In this document: piece by piece, positions 36,891 through 47,700 of the stretch
Position numbering within the stretch: the stretch's first letter is position 1
How the letters are laid out: every line of letters starts with the position of its first letter
Origin: Spirochaetota bacterium
GTDB lineage: Bacteria; Spirochaetota; UBA4802; JAKQUI01
Assembly: GCA_029562645.1 (NCBI GenBank)
Contig: JAKQUI010000084.1
Span: 62,001 to 126,000 of the forward strand
DNA length: 64,000 bases
Direction of reading: 5' to 3'
Made by a program: the position numbers and the translations under genes
Notes under the pieces: model-generated
Databases searched by the model: none
What the model was told of the DNA's origin: nothing
Seen by the model: the letters and a program-made list of their open reading frames with translations, nothing else

Positions 36891-38603
36891 TCACACCGTC
36901 CGTTCGGGCGACTGCGCGGTAAACTCGATGACGAATCGCGTCCCCTCGCCCCGCTCGACGCGGATGGTCGCGCCGATCTGCTTGGCGAGCAAGCCCACCA
37001 GCTGCATTCCGAAACCGGTTGAACGATCGATGTCGATCCCGTCCGGGAGGCCGATGCCGTTGTCCTCGACAATAATCGTGATGCCTCGATCCTCGATGCG
37101 GGAGCGCACGTCAAGACGCCCGGACGCGCGACCGGTAAAGGCGTACTTCATGGCATTGGTCACGAGCTCGTTCATCATGATGCCCAGGGGCGAGAGGATT
37201 TTCGCGTCCAGCGTCGCCTCTTCGATGTCGGCGGACACGGCGACGGGCACCGGCGCGGGATAGAGTTCGGCGATCTCGGCGACGAGCCGCTCGAGAAACG
37301 TCTTCATTGACATGCGCCCGATGGATTCCGCGCGGTACAGCTTGTCGTACAAAAGCCCCATGCTGCGCACGCGCCCCACCGCATCGCGAAGCGATTTCGC
37401 GGCCTGCGGATCGGACAGCCTGTTGGCCTGCAGCGACAATAGGCCGTGCACCGTGCTCAGGTTGTTCTTGATGCGATGGTGCACCTCGCGCAGGATGATC
37501 TCCTTTTCGGCGCCCAGTCGCTCCGCCCGCTCCCGAAGCATGTCCGATTCCTGCATCGCCACGATGAGGCGCTCCTCCGCGCGCTTGCGCTCCGTGATAT
37601 CGCTGATGCTCGCGACGATCGTGGGCACCTCGTTGATGACGAGGACATCTGAAAAAAGCTGTCCCACGAGGAGCTCGCCCGATTTTATCCGGAACGTAAA
37701 CTCGAGACCGAAAACCGACCCGTGCTCGCGAAGGCGGCCGATGAAGATCTCGCGGTCGTTCGCATCCGCCCAGAGGCCGAGATCCACGGTCGTTTTTCCG
37801 ATCACCTCGGCGGCGGTAAATCCGGTCATGCGCGTAAAGGTGTCGTTCACCTCGTAGATGGAGCCGTCGGCAAGGCGCGTAAGAATCACCGCGTCCGGCG
37901 AGGAGTGAAACGCCTTGGAGAACTTCTGCTCCTGCGAGCCAAGATCGGCGAGCAGGCGGCGATTCACCATGAGCGCCAGAGCGTAGGCAAGGAATACGAT
38001 GAGCGCCAGGTAGAGGACAATGTACATGGCATTGGCGGTGCCAGAGTGCATGTAATCCTGCGTCTGTATCGGTACAAAAACCTCGATGACGATTCGAACG
38101 GCGCTCACCACGGTTAAACCCGTCATCGCGATGCCCGCGATCAACGACATCGAGCGCACGGCCGACGAGACCCGGTACAACAGAAGCCAGGCGCACTGCC
38201 CGCACAGCGCAAGAAGCGAGGCTGAAAAGAGCAGGTTTCGCGCCGCGAGGCTCGGCTCGAAATACGTATAGTAATTATGCAATGCAAGATAGACCGCGAA
38301 GATGCCCCACTGAACGCCGGTAAAAACCGGCTTGCCCCAAAAGCGTCCCAATCCGAGGAGCCCCACCAGCGCTCCGAGGACAGAGAGCGCGTTCCCGATC
38401 GAAATCGAGACGACATCGGGCAGGACGCCACGGAGCCCAATCAGGAAAAAGGCCGCTGTTTGCGCGGCGAAGTCGGCGGCCCACAGGCCCGTCCCGTCGA
38501 ACCGGTCGCGGCTGCTGCGCCACAGGAGCACGGCCACCAGCGTGCAGATCGCGTTGATGATAACGCCGGTCAGGAATACCGTACGCAGGTCGAGAACGCT
38601 CAT
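36891..38603 (-). CDS. membrane PAS sensor histidine kinase (HisKA_2 type)
   Basis: A 570-residue kinase. The N-terminal ~220 residues have about seven hydrophobic segments (from VFLTGVIINAICTLVAVLLW to YIVLYLALIVFLAYALAL). A PAS domain follows (~235-350, FHSSPDAVILTRLADGS), then HisKA_2 with the histidine in REVHHRIKNNLSTVHGLLSLQ (~375) and HATPase_c (MMNELVTNAMKYAF, EDNGIGLPDGI, GFGMQLVGLLA). No response regulator gene is adjacent; the hybrid kinase at 39027 is nearby. The input is unknown. Confidence 0.9.
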   Translation of the reverse strand: MSVLDLRTVFLTGVIINAICTLVAVLLWRSSRDRFDGTGLWAADFAAQTAAFFLIGLRGVLPDVVSISIGNALSVLGALVGLLGLGRFWGKPVFTGVQWGIFAVYLALHNYYTYFEPSLAARNLLFSASLLALCGQCAWLLLYRVSSAVRSMSLIAGIAMTGLTVVSAVRIVIEVFVPIQTQDYMHSGTANAMYIVLYLALIVFLAYALALMVNRRLLADLGSQEQKFSKAFHSSPDAVILTRLADGSIYEVNDTFTRMTGFTAAEVIGKTTVDLGLWADANDREIFIGRLREHGSVFGLEFTFRIKSGELLVGQLFSDVLVINEVPTIVASISDITERKRAEERLIVAMQESDMLRERAERLGAEKEIILREVHHRIKNNLSTVHGLLSLQANRLSDPQAAKSLRDAVGRVRSMGLLYDKLYRAESIGRMSMKTFLERLVAEIAELYPAPVPVAVSADIEEATLDAKILSPLGIMMNELVTNAMKYAFTGRASGRLDVRSRIEDRGITIIVEDNGIGLPDGIDIDRSTGFGMQLVGLLAKQIGATIRVERGEGTRFVIEFTAQSPERTV

Positions 38604-38643
38604 TGCGGCGCCGCCGGAATCAAACCAAAATCGAACATCGCGC

Positions 38644-39003
38644 TCACCGGGCCCCCCGCGATTCGCCTGTTTTCTTCGTCTTCTTCGGTTTTTTCGGTGT
38701 GGGCGCGGGGAGCTCGCGCGCGGTTATGCGGATGAGCTCGCTCAACCACTCCCGGTCCTCGATCCGGTCCTCGACGAGAAACGAGGGCCTGGCGCCCGGA
38801 TAGGCCGGGGCCTCCGCCGGATCACCGATATGCGCGCGCCCGCCCGGCGTGGGTTTCACGAAGAGCCGGTTGTCGCATACGAGCGCGACGACCTTCCCGT
38901 CGCAATAGATCGCGTACTCGCCGAACATTTTACGGGCGGACAGCTCCCCGGCCTGTTCGATGTTGTCCAGAACGAAATCGACAAAGCTCTGATCGGATCC
39001 CAC
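38644..39003 (-). CDS. TfoX N-terminal domain protein
   Basis: A 119-residue protein with the TfoX-N fold (FVDFVLDNIEQAGELSARKMFGEYAIYCDGK, LFVKPTPGG) and a Lys/Pro-rich basic C-terminal tail. The tail may be coiled or nucleic-acid-binding. Family members are linked to competence regulation in Gammaproteobacteria, but stand-alone N-domain proteins have no defined role. I chose GTG 39003 because AAGGAG lies six bases upstream; GTG 39030 would overlap the stop of the upstream kinase gene as GTGA and is an alternative. Confidence 0.8.
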   Translation of the reverse strand: MGSDQSFVDFVLDNIEQAGELSARKMFGEYAIYCDGKVVALVCDNRLFVKPTPGGRAHIGDPAEAPAYPGARPSFLVEDRIEDREWLSELIRITARELPAPTPKKPKKTKKTGESRGAR

Positions 39004-39026
39004 GGCCATCTCCTTGATATTACGTC

Positions 39027-41327
39027 TCACTCACCCGGAAACTCGACCGTGACCGCGGTCCCGCCGTCGCGCGCAACGCGAATTGTCCCGCGAAGCTGCC
39101 GCGCGAGGAGCGACACCAGCGAGAGCCCGAAGGTCGCGGGCTGCTCGAGGGCCACGCCGTCGGCAATCCCGACGCCGTTGTCCGACACACGAAGCGTGAC
39201 CGCCCCGCCCTCCTCCGAAAGATCGACCGCGATCGCCGGATCGCCCCGCCAGGATTCCGGGAAGGCGTGCTTGCAGCTGTTGGTGACAAGCTCGTTGAGG
39301 ATGAGTCCGCAGGGGATCGCCTTGTCCACCCCGAGCCGGACCTCGACGGCGTTCACCGCGATGTTGGGCGCGCGCCGTCCGCCGGCGAAGGACCGCGCGA
39401 GCGATTGCGACATCTCGCGCGCATACTCGGCGAAATCGATGCTCCCCAGGTCGGCGGACTGGTACAGCTTCTCGTGCACCAGCGCCATCGAGCGCACGCG
39501 CCCCTGCGCCTCGGAGAACTCGCGCTCCAGGTGCTCGTCGTTCACGCTCATCGACTGCAGCGACAGCAGGCTGGTCACGAGCTGGAAGTTGTTCTTCACG
39601 CGATGATGGATCTCCTTGAGCAGCGTCTCCTTCTCGCGAAGCGAGGCCTGGAGTATCCGGTGCGTCCGCTGGGCCTCGGTCACGTCGGAGAACACCACCG
39701 CGAACATCCCGCGCTGCGGACAGAAGGCGATAACATCGTAATATCGATCAAGCTCCTGGTGATAGTTCTGAAAGGACCGGGGCTCCCCGGTCATCGCGAC
39801 CTCACCGTAGGTCCGAATCCAGTACTCCTCGGTCCCCGGGAGCGCCTCCCGCACCGTTTTACCAATGAGCGATTCGGCGCGCAGTCCCGTAAGCCGCTCG
39901 AAGGCGGGGTTGATCTCGAGAAACCGGTAATCGACCGGTTCGCCGGCATCATCGTACAGCATCTCGTGGAGCGCGAACCCGCTGGTCATATTCTCGAAGA
40001 GCAGCCGGTACCGCCCCTCGCTTTCGCGTAACGCGTCCGCGATGCTTCGCCGTTCGGTGACATCGATGAAGGTCGCGAAGACCCGATACGGACGCTCTTC
40101 GCCCGGACGGAAATCCGGCACCGCGTCGATCAGCAGCCAGCGGTACGAATCATCGCTCGGCCGGTACACGCCCATCACCCTGCCGCGCACCGTTTCGCCG
40201 GTGCGCAGGGCCACCATGGCAGGATGCTCGTCTCCGGGGCAGTCCGCGCCGTCCTCATAGATCGAGCGCCAGCGCGGATCGAACGAGGTGCGGCCCTGCA
40301 CCTGGTCGAGCGTGAGCCCCAAGGCGTCAAGCGCGGCCTGGTTCGCCAGTTCGATCCGGCCGTCGGCCGCCTGGTACACGATCCCCAGTGTGGTCGTGTC
40401 AAACAGGGTGCGGAAGCGCGCCTCGCTCTCCGCGAGCGATTCCATGGCGGCGCGCTGCTCGGTGATGTCCCGCGCAGCGGCATAGATGAGCGTCCCTGCG
40501 GGAAGCGCGCGCCATTCGATCCATCGGTACGACCCGTCCTTGCAGCGATACCGGTTCGTAAAGTTGAGCACCTCACGTTGCCCGGCAAGCTTCCCGACGG
40601 CGTTCATCGTGGCCTCGACATCATCGGGGTGCACCAGGTCCAGAAAACGCTTTCCCTCGAGGTCGTCGATGGAATATCCCAGCGTTCGCTCCCACTCGGG
40701 GTTGAGGCGGCGAAAATACCCGTCGGTGTCCGCGATGCAGAAAAGATCGAGACCGCTGCGGAAGAACAATTCCACCTCCCGCACCCGCTCGTCGCGTTCG
40801 AGCTCGACGCTCGCCCGCTCCGCGGCCTCGCGCTCCAGGCTTTCATTCGAGACGCGCAGCTGCTCGTTCGTCGATTCGAGCTCCTCCAGCGTCTGGCCCA
40901 GCTCTTCGTTGAGCGCCGCGAGCTCGGCGTTCTTTTCCCGTACCGCACGCTCGAGCTCATGCCGGTGGAGCGCCGTATCGATGGTGGTGAGCACGTCCTG
41001 CGCGCTCACGGGCTTGAGGATATAGCCATACGGGTTCGTTTGGCGCGCGCGCGACACCGTGCCCATGTCCGCATTGCCGGTCAGATAGATCACGGGGATC
41101 CCCAGGCGGGTCTGGATCGCCTCCGCAGCCGCGATGCCATCCATGCCGCCCTTGAGTACGATGTCCATGAGCACCAGGTCCGGTCGGGACGACTCGGCTT
41201 CAGCGATCGCCGCCTCTCCGGTCGCGACAATGCCCGCCATCTCGTAGCCGAGCTCCTTGAGAATGGAGGCGATGTCGAGCGATATTATCGATTCATCCTC
41301 CGCCAGGAGGATCCTCTTTCGGCTCAT
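39027..41327 (-). CDS. hybrid receiver-PAS-HisKA_2 histidine kinase
   Basis: A 766-residue cytoplasmic protein. A receiver domain comes first (RILLAEDESIISLD, phospho-Asp in LVLMDIVLKGG, Thr in VIYLTGNAD, Lys in YILKPVS). Then come a coiled coil (~125-175), PAS domains around 185-300, 310-430 and 445-560, HisKA_2 with LKEIHHRVKNNFQLVTSLLSLQS (~575) and HATPase_c (LILNELVTNSCKHAF, SDNGVGIADG). An N-terminal receiver suggests it is controlled by another kinase, perhaps that at 36891 or 44738. Start ATG 41327 with AGGAG upstream; longer in-frame starts add a tail before the receiver. Confidence 0.9.
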   Translation of the reverse strand: MSRKRILLAEDESIISLDIASILKELGYEMAGIVATGEAAIAEAESSRPDLVLMDIVLKGGMDGIAAAEAIQTRLGIPVIYLTGNADMGTVSRARQTNPYGYILKPVSAQDVLTTIDTALHRHELERAVREKNAELAALNEELGQTLEELESTNEQLRVSNESLEREAAERASVELERDERVREVELFFRSGLDLFCIADTDGYFRRLNPEWERTLGYSIDDLEGKRFLDLVHPDDVEATMNAVGKLAGQREVLNFTNRYRCKDGSYRWIEWRALPAGTLIYAAARDITEQRAAMESLAESEARFRTLFDTTTLGIVYQAADGRIELANQAALDALGLTLDQVQGRTSFDPRWRSIYEDGADCPGDEHPAMVALRTGETVRGRVMGVYRPSDDSYRWLLIDAVPDFRPGEERPYRVFATFIDVTERRSIADALRESEGRYRLLFENMTSGFALHEMLYDDAGEPVDYRFLEINPAFERLTGLRAESLIGKTVREALPGTEEYWIRTYGEVAMTGEPRSFQNYHQELDRYYDVIAFCPQRGMFAVVFSDVTEAQRTHRILQASLREKETLLKEIHHRVKNNFQLVTSLLSLQSMSVNDEHLEREFSEAQGRVRSMALVHEKLYQSADLGSIDFAEYAREMSQSLARSFAGGRRAPNIAVNAVEVRLGVDKAIPCGLILNELVTNSCKHAFPESWRGDPAIAVDLSEEGGAVTLRVSDNGVGIADGVALEQPATFGLSLVSLLARQLRGTIRVARDGGTAVTVEFPGE

Positions 41328-41629
41328 TCGCGAACGCTCCTCTTTCACGACCTCGGTGGTATGATATGCGAACGCCCCCGTCAAATCAATAAAAAAAGCG
41401 TCTGCGAATCGACCCTCGCCCCACTGGGCCATATTTTACTTTTTGTTTACCTGGCATGGCTCCCGTTCCCACGAAACAAGCATTGCCGCGGCCCGATGAT
41501 CCCGCGCGATGGATTCATTTTATCGTCTTGACAGGAAGCGCGTCGATAGTATGCTCGCGGCACGACTCGGTCCTCAGGCTGCGGACCCGCGTCAACACGG
41601 GCGTCATCATACACTCCGGGAGGTGGCTC

Positions 41630-43291
41630 ATGCTTCTTGGCCTGGACATCGGCGGCACACACACGGACGTTGTGGCCATCGGGAAGGACGGGATCGCCGC
41701 CTCGGCGAAGGTCGTGACCAACCACGACGATCTGCTCGCCTCCGTCACCGGCGCGCTCGAGCGCGTGTTCTCGGCAATCGACGTCGCGGCCGTGGACCGC
41801 ATCAACCTCTCCACCACGCTCTCGACCAACGCGATCGTGGAGCGCACAACCGAGGAGGTGGGCGTCATCGTCTCGGCCGGTCCCGGCGTCGATCCGCAGG
41901 CGCACGCCGTCGGGAACCGCTATTACGCCATCGCGGGCTCCATCGACCATCGCGGGACCGAGGTGCTGCCGCCCGCCGAGGGCGAGATCCAGAAGGCCGT
42001 GCGCCACTGCCTCAAGAACGGCGTGAAGGTGTTCGCCGCCGTATCCAAGTTCTCCACGCGCAATCCCGCGCACGAAAACCGCATCCGCGACATCATCCAG
42101 GGAAACGCCGATTTCACCACGGTGGGCCATGAGCTCTCGGGCGCGCTCAACTTCCCGCGCCGGGTGAGCACGGCCTACTTCAACTCGGCCGTCTGGCGCA
42201 TCTTCAACCGCTTCGCCGACGCGATCGAATCCGGCGTGGTCGCCCACGGCATCGCCCCCGCCATCAACATCCTGAAGGCCGACGGCGGCACCATGCCGCT
42301 TGCGGTCGCGCGGCGCATCCCGGTGGAATCGATCCTCTCCGGCCCGGCCGCGAGCGTGATGGGCATCGTGGCGTTGTGCGACATCGTCGAGGACGCCGTC
42401 GTCCTGGACATCGGCGGCACCACCACCGACATCGCGATCTTCGCCGACGGCGCGCCCCTCGTCGAGGACGGCATCGAGCTCGACGAACGGGCGACGCTGG
42501 TGCGCGCGCTTAAAACGCGCTCCATCGGCATCGGCGGCGACTCGATCCTCGCCGTGAGCGGCACGTCCGTCACCGCGGGACCCGAGCGGCGCGGCCCCTC
42601 CATGGCCGATGGCGGTTCCGCTCCCACGCTCATCGACGCCTTCAACGTGAAGAAGCTCGCCGCCTACGGCGACACCGCCGCCTCCGAGAAGGGCGTCCGC
42701 GCGCTCGCAAAGAAGAGCGGCCGCTCCCCGGAGGATCTGGCCGGCGCCGCCATCGACTACGCCATGCGCGCGATCAAGGAGGCGAGCGACGCCATGGTGC
42801 GCGCGATCAACGAGAAGCCCGTGTACACCGTCCACGAGGTGCTCGAGGGAAAGACGATCGTCCCGAAACGCCTCTATGTGATGGGAGGGCCCGCGCGCGC
42901 CTTCTCCGACGCCCTCGCGAAACGCTTCGGCCTGCCGATCACCGTGCCCGAGCAGTACGCGGTGGCCAATGCCGTCGGCGCCGCGCTCACGCACGCGACC
43001 ATGGACATCGAGCTCTTCGCCGACACGGAGCGGGGCGTGATGCTCATCCCCTTCCTCAACGTGAACGAGCGCGTCTCCGGCTCCTACACCCTGGAGCACG
43101 CGAAGAAGGACGCGCAGGCGCGACTGGCGGACCATCTCGCCGGGCTGGGCGTCAAATCCGCGGAGTGCGCCTCCGAGATCATCGAGGCCGCCTCCTTCAA
43201 CATGGTGGGCGGCTGGTCCACCACCGGACGGAACATCCGCGTGAAGTGCCAGGTGAAGCCGGGCATCGTGAAGGGATATCGAGTGGGGTGA
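41630..43291 (+). CDS. hydantoinase/oxoprolinase family protein (subunit A type)
   Basis: A 553-residue ASKHA-fold protein of the HyuA/oxoprolinase class. It has an N-terminal nucleotide-binding motif LGLDIGGTHTDVV, NLSTTLSTNAIVERTTEEVG, a second phosphate loop VLDIGGTTTDIAIF (~residues 258-271) and GIGGDSILAVSG. Family enzymes hydrolyse cyclic amides (hydantoins, 5-oxoproline) with ATP, or act as acetone carboxylase-like subunits. No subunit B gene is present; instead it is followed after 10 bases by an HDAC-like amidohydrolase. GGGAGG precedes ATG 41630. Confidence 0.88.
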   Translation: MLLGLDIGGTHTDVVAIGKDGIAASAKVVTNHDDLLASVTGALERVFSAIDVAAVDRINLSTTLSTNAIVERTTEEVGVIVSAGPGVDPQAHAVGNRYYAIAGSIDHRGTEVLPPAEGEIQKAVRHCLKNGVKVFAAVSKFSTRNPAHENRIRDIIQGNADFTTVGHELSGALNFPRRVSTAYFNSAVWRIFNRFADAIESGVVAHGIAPAINILKADGGTMPLAVARRIPVESILSGPAASVMGIVALCDIVEDAVVLDIGGTTTDIAIFADGAPLVEDGIELDERATLVRALKTRSIGIGGDSILAVSGTSVTAGPERRGPSMADGGSAPTLIDAFNVKKLAAYGDTAASEKGVRALAKKSGRSPEDLAGAAIDYAMRAIKEASDAMVRAINEKPVYTVHEVLEGKTIVPKRLYVMGGPARAFSDALAKRFGLPITVPEQYAVANAVGAALTHATMDIELFADTERGVMLIPFLNVNERVSGSYTLEHAKKDAQARLADHLAGLGVKSAECASEIIEAASFNMVGGWSTTGRNIRVKCQVKPGIVKGYRVG

Positions 43292-43301
43292 GGAAACAGC
43301 A

Positions 43302-44612
43302 ATGATAACCGCACAGAACAAACTCGGCCTCATCTTCTTCCCGGCGTTCGACTGGGCCATCAGCCCCACGCACCCGGAGCGCGAGGAGCGGCTGCTGTAT
43401 ACGCAGGACCAGCTTCGCGAGGAGGGCGTCTTCGACATCGCGGGCGTCACGGAGTACAAGCCGCTCGTCGCGAGCGAGGAGGACGTCGCGCGCGTCCACT
43501 TCTGCCTGCCGGACGTCGCGAGCGTGATCACCGAGTCGCACCTCATCTCGGCAGGCGGGGCCATCAAGGCCGGCGAGCTGGTGATGGACAAGACCGAGCA
43601 GAAGGCCTTCGCCCTGGTGCGCCCGCCCGGGCACCACGCCATGAAGGTGGTGCACGGCAACCGCGGCTTCTGCAACATCAACATCGAGGCGGTGATGGTG
43701 GAGCGCCTGCGCGAGCGCTACGGACCGCTGCGCGTCGCGATCGTGGACACCGACTGCCATCACGGCGACGGCACCCAAGACATTTACTGGCACGATCCGA
43801 ACACGCTCTACATCTCCATCCACCAGGACGGCCGCACGCTGTATCCGGGCTCGGGGTTCACCTTCGAGGACGGCGGGCCCAATGCGCGCGGGCGCACCAT
43901 CAACATCCCCCTCCCCCCGGAGACCTCCGACGAGGGGTTCCTGTACGCGATCGAGCGCATGGTGCTGCCCATCCTCACGGACTTCAAGCCCGACCTAGTG
44001 GTGAACTCCGCCGGGCAGGACAACCACTACTCCGACCCCATCACCAACATGAACTTCTCGGCGCAGGGCTATGCGCGCCTCTCCGAGCTCTTGAACGCCG
44101 ACATCGCCGTGCTCGAGGGCGGCTACTCCATCCAGGGCGCGCTGCCGTACGTGAACCTGGGGATCGTGCTCGCGATGGCCGGGGTTGATTACACGGCCGT
44201 GCGGGAGCCCACCTACGATGCTGCGTGCATCGAGCAGCCGAGGAACATCATGCCTTTCATAAAGAAGGTGGCCGATGAGGTCCTGGCCGCGTATTTCAAT
44301 CCGTCGGGCGAGCGGGGGATGCCCGGCAACTACGACGTGCGCAGAAAGGGCGTCTTCTACGACACCGACATGATCCGCGAGGAGCAGGTGGAATCGATCA
44401 TGATCTGCGACGAGTGCGCGGGGACCTTGAAGATCGAAACCTCATCGTCCGCGAATCCGCTTTCGCTGTGCGTGGAGATACCCATCGGGGCGTGCGATCG
44501 CTGCCGCGACGAGGGACTGCGCATCGTCCACGAGGGCAAGAAGAAGAAGGGGAAGGACTATGCGCATATCGTCCTCATCAACCGCCGCGACCGCGAGTAC
44601 GTCCGGACCTAG
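43302..44612 (+). CDS. histone deacetylase/acetylpolyamine amidohydrolase-like protein with C-terminal Cys motif
   Basis: A 436-residue protein. Residues ~10-345 are an arginase-fold deacetylase: RPPGHHA (active-site His pair), IVDTDCHHGDGTQDIYW with zinc-ligand Asp/His, and NSAGQDNHYSDP with the second Asp. Residues ~370-420 form an added domain with two CxxC pairs (ICDECAGT and ACDRCRDEG), which looks like a zinc ribbon and is unusual for the family. The start is ATG 43302. It is operonic with the oxoprolinase-like gene, so an amide compound processed by both is plausible. The substrate is not known. Confidence 0.88.
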   Translation: MITAQNKLGLIFFPAFDWAISPTHPEREERLLYTQDQLREEGVFDIAGVTEYKPLVASEEDVARVHFCLPDVASVITESHLISAGGAIKAGELVMDKTEQKAFALVRPPGHHAMKVVHGNRGFCNINIEAVMVERLRERYGPLRVAIVDTDCHHGDGTQDIYWHDPNTLYISIHQDGRTLYPGSGFTFEDGGPNARGRTINIPLPPETSDEGFLYAIERMVLPILTDFKPDLVVNSAGQDNHYSDPITNMNFSAQGYARLSELLNADIAVLEGGYSIQGALPYVNLGIVLAMAGVDYTAVREPTYDAACIEQPRNIMPFIKKVADEVLAAYFNPSGERGMPGNYDVRRKGVFYDTDMIREEQVESIMICDECAGTLKIETSSSANPLSLCVEIPIGACDRCRDEGLRIVHEGKKKKGKDYAHIVLINRRDREYVRT

Positions 44613-44737
44613 CGGTGTAACGGGCATTTTGTTATTGCTTTTCCGGGCCCGATCCGCCATGCTTCCGGCAGCGTGACGATGCCCGGTTCGCGGCCGCCCC
44701 AGGCTGCCTCCGGCCGAGCGCGTCGCGAGAACCGTGT

Positions 44738-47700
44738 ATGATCCCGAAACAAATCGAAAAGCTGCGCACGGCACTGGCGAGCGGGGAGATCCCTCCCCGT
44801 CTGCCCGTCATCGTCGCGTCGTTCGTCGGACTCATCATCGTTGCGGCCATCCTCGTCTTCCAGTCCCAGAAGGAACGGATCCGCTCGGGTCGGTCGGAGG
44901 ACCTTGCGGCCATCTCCCGCCTCAAGGCGGCGCACATCGCCACCTGGTACGCAGAACGCATGGGCGACGCGATGCTGTTGAGCCATACCGCGCACTGGCG
45001 CGACAGCTCCCGCGCGTACCTGGCGACCCGCAGCGGCGCCGAGATGTCTCACCTGCGCGAGCACATGCGCGACATCGTGCGGCACTATGGCTATGCCGAC
45101 ATCATCATCACCGACGCCGCCGGGACCGTCCTCTTCGGCGTCGACGACCCGATCCCGCATATTAGCTCATACGTCCGTACGCTCATCGCAAGGGCCGTGC
45201 GCGAGAACACCGTTCTCTTCTCCGACATCTATCGCTGCCCGGACGACGGGGACATCTTCTGCGACTTCATCGTCCCGCTTTCCGGGGCCATCGCCGCACC
45301 GGGGCCCGTATCGACCTGCGCGGTGATCCGCGTCGACCCGCGCGCGTTCCTCTTTCCGCTCATCCAGGAATGGCCCACGCCCAGCGAGACGGCCGAGACG
45401 CTCCTGGTGCGGCGCGATGGCGATGACGTTCTGTACCTGAACGAGCTCCGGCATCGGAAGGTCACGGCCCTCTCCCTGCGAAACCCAATCAACAGGCCTG
45501 CGCTCCCCACCGCGATGGCGGTGCGGGGCGTCACGGGCATCGTCGAGGGCATGGACTACCGCGGGGTCGAGGTGCTGGCGGACTTGCGCGGCATCGACGG
45601 GACGCCATGGCACCTCGTCTCGAAGGTCGACATATCGGAGGTGTACCGATCGGTACGCGTCCTATTCTGGATGATACTCGTCATCGGAACCCTCGTCATC
45701 GCGGGCACCCTCTCAATCGCGGGGTACTGGTGGAAACGCCGCTCGGCGAACTACTTCCGCAGGCAGTACGAGGCCGAGGTGCGACTCCGCGCATTGCGCT
45801 TCCACTACGAATACCTCACCCGCTACGCCAACGACATCATCGTGCTGGGCGACGAGAACCTGCGGATCATCGAGGCGAACGACCGCGCCGTGGAGGTCTA
45901 CGGGTATTCGCGCAAGGAGCTCTTCGAGATGGACGTGCACGCCCTGCGCGCCCCGGAGAGCGCCACCGGGCTTGAGGACCAAGTCGCCGCGGTAACACGC
46001 GACGGCGGCAGCGTATACGAGACCGTCCACCGCCGCAAGGACGGCTCAACCTTCCCCGTCGAGGTGAGCGCGCGCCTCATCGAGGTACTCGAGAAACGAT
46101 TTTATCAGGCGATCATTCGCGACATCTCCGAGCGCAAGCGGATCGAGAACGCGCTCTGGGAGAGCCAACGCATGTACGCTACGCTCGTGTCCAGCCTGCC
46201 GGGCTTCGTCTACCGCTGCCGGAACGACCGCAAATGGACCATGGCCTTCATCAGCGACGGCTGCTACGCCATCACCGGCTATACGCCGGAAGACTTCATC
46301 GACAACCGGACGATCGCCTTCAACGATATCGTCGAGCACGAGCGCCGCGACGAGCTCTGGAGCAAATGGCAGGACGCGCTTGCGGCGCGCGAGGAGTTCG
46401 AGGATTCCTATCGCATCATCACTAAAAGCGGCCTATACCGATGGGTGTGGGAACGGGGGCGGGGCGTGTTCGCGGACTCGGGCGAGCTGTTATTCCTGGA
46501 GGGCTTTATCACTGATGTAACCGCGTTGAAGGAATCCGAATCGAACCTCCAGAAGGCGACCGAGCGCTTCCAAACGGCCTTCGAGTATGCGCCAACCGGC
46601 ATGACCATAACCGGGACGGATGGGCGTTTCATCGATTGCAATACCGCCTTCTGCGCAATGCTTGGCTATACGCGGGAGGAGCTCGCCGGCATCCCGTTCA
46701 ACGACATCACCCATCCCGACGATCGCGACATCAGCAGGGAGCAGCTTCTTCGGGTGATCGCGGGGACGATCGATTCCGCAATATTCGAGAAACGCTATCT
46801 GCACAAGAGCGGTGCCGTCATATGGGTGCTCCTGAGCGCCGCACTGGTGAAAACGCCGGACCCGCAGGACAGCTACTGCATTGCGCATATGATCGACATC
46901 ACCCAGCGCAAGCGGGCGGAGGATCAGCTCCGGCTCGACGAGATGCGCTTTAGCGCGCTCTACGAACTTGGGCGAATGCAGAACACGAGCGAAAAGGACA
47001 TTATCGATTTCGCGCTCGAGGAGGGCGTGCGGCTCACCGGGAGCGAGGTGGGTTACGCGCACTTCATCGAGGACGACCGGATCAGCCTGGAGCTCTTCAC
47101 CTGGTCGCGCGCGGCCCTGGAGCGCTGCACCGCGGAGAAGATGCGACACTACCCCGTCGAGTCCGCGGGCATCTGGGCGGACTCCCTGCGCACCAAACGG
47201 GTCGTCTTCCACAACGACTACCCGAACCATCCGGACCGCAAGGGCTATCCCGAGGGGCACTTCCCCGTTACGCGCCACATGAGCGTGCCCGTCCTCGATG
47301 GCGACCGGGTGGTCCTGGTCGCCGGCGTGGGCAACAAGGCGGAGCCGTACGACGAATCCGACGCGCTCCAGCTGGAGCTCCTCATGGACGGCATGTGGAA
47401 GGTGGTGCAGCGCACGCGCTCGGACGAGCGGATCCGCGCCTCGCTCCGCGAGAAGGAGGTCCTCCTCAAGGAGGTGCATCACCGCGTCAAGAACAACATG
47501 CAGGTGATCGCGAGCATGATCAACCTGCAGTTCCGCGATTTCGAGAAAACCCTCGCGCGCCTCACCCCGGGCGACATCAGCCGCGACCTGCAGGGACGCA
47601 TCCGCTCCATGGCGATGATCCACGAGAAGCTCTACCAGTCGGGGAGTTTCACCTCGGTGAACTTCGGCGACTACGCCCGCAACCTGGGCGCCGCGCTCTT

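Noticed and set aside
41447-43684. Open frame of 745 codons on the minus strand
   Set aside because: Antisense of the oxoprolinase and deacetylase genes; rich in His, Arg, Asp and Gly as such shadows are.
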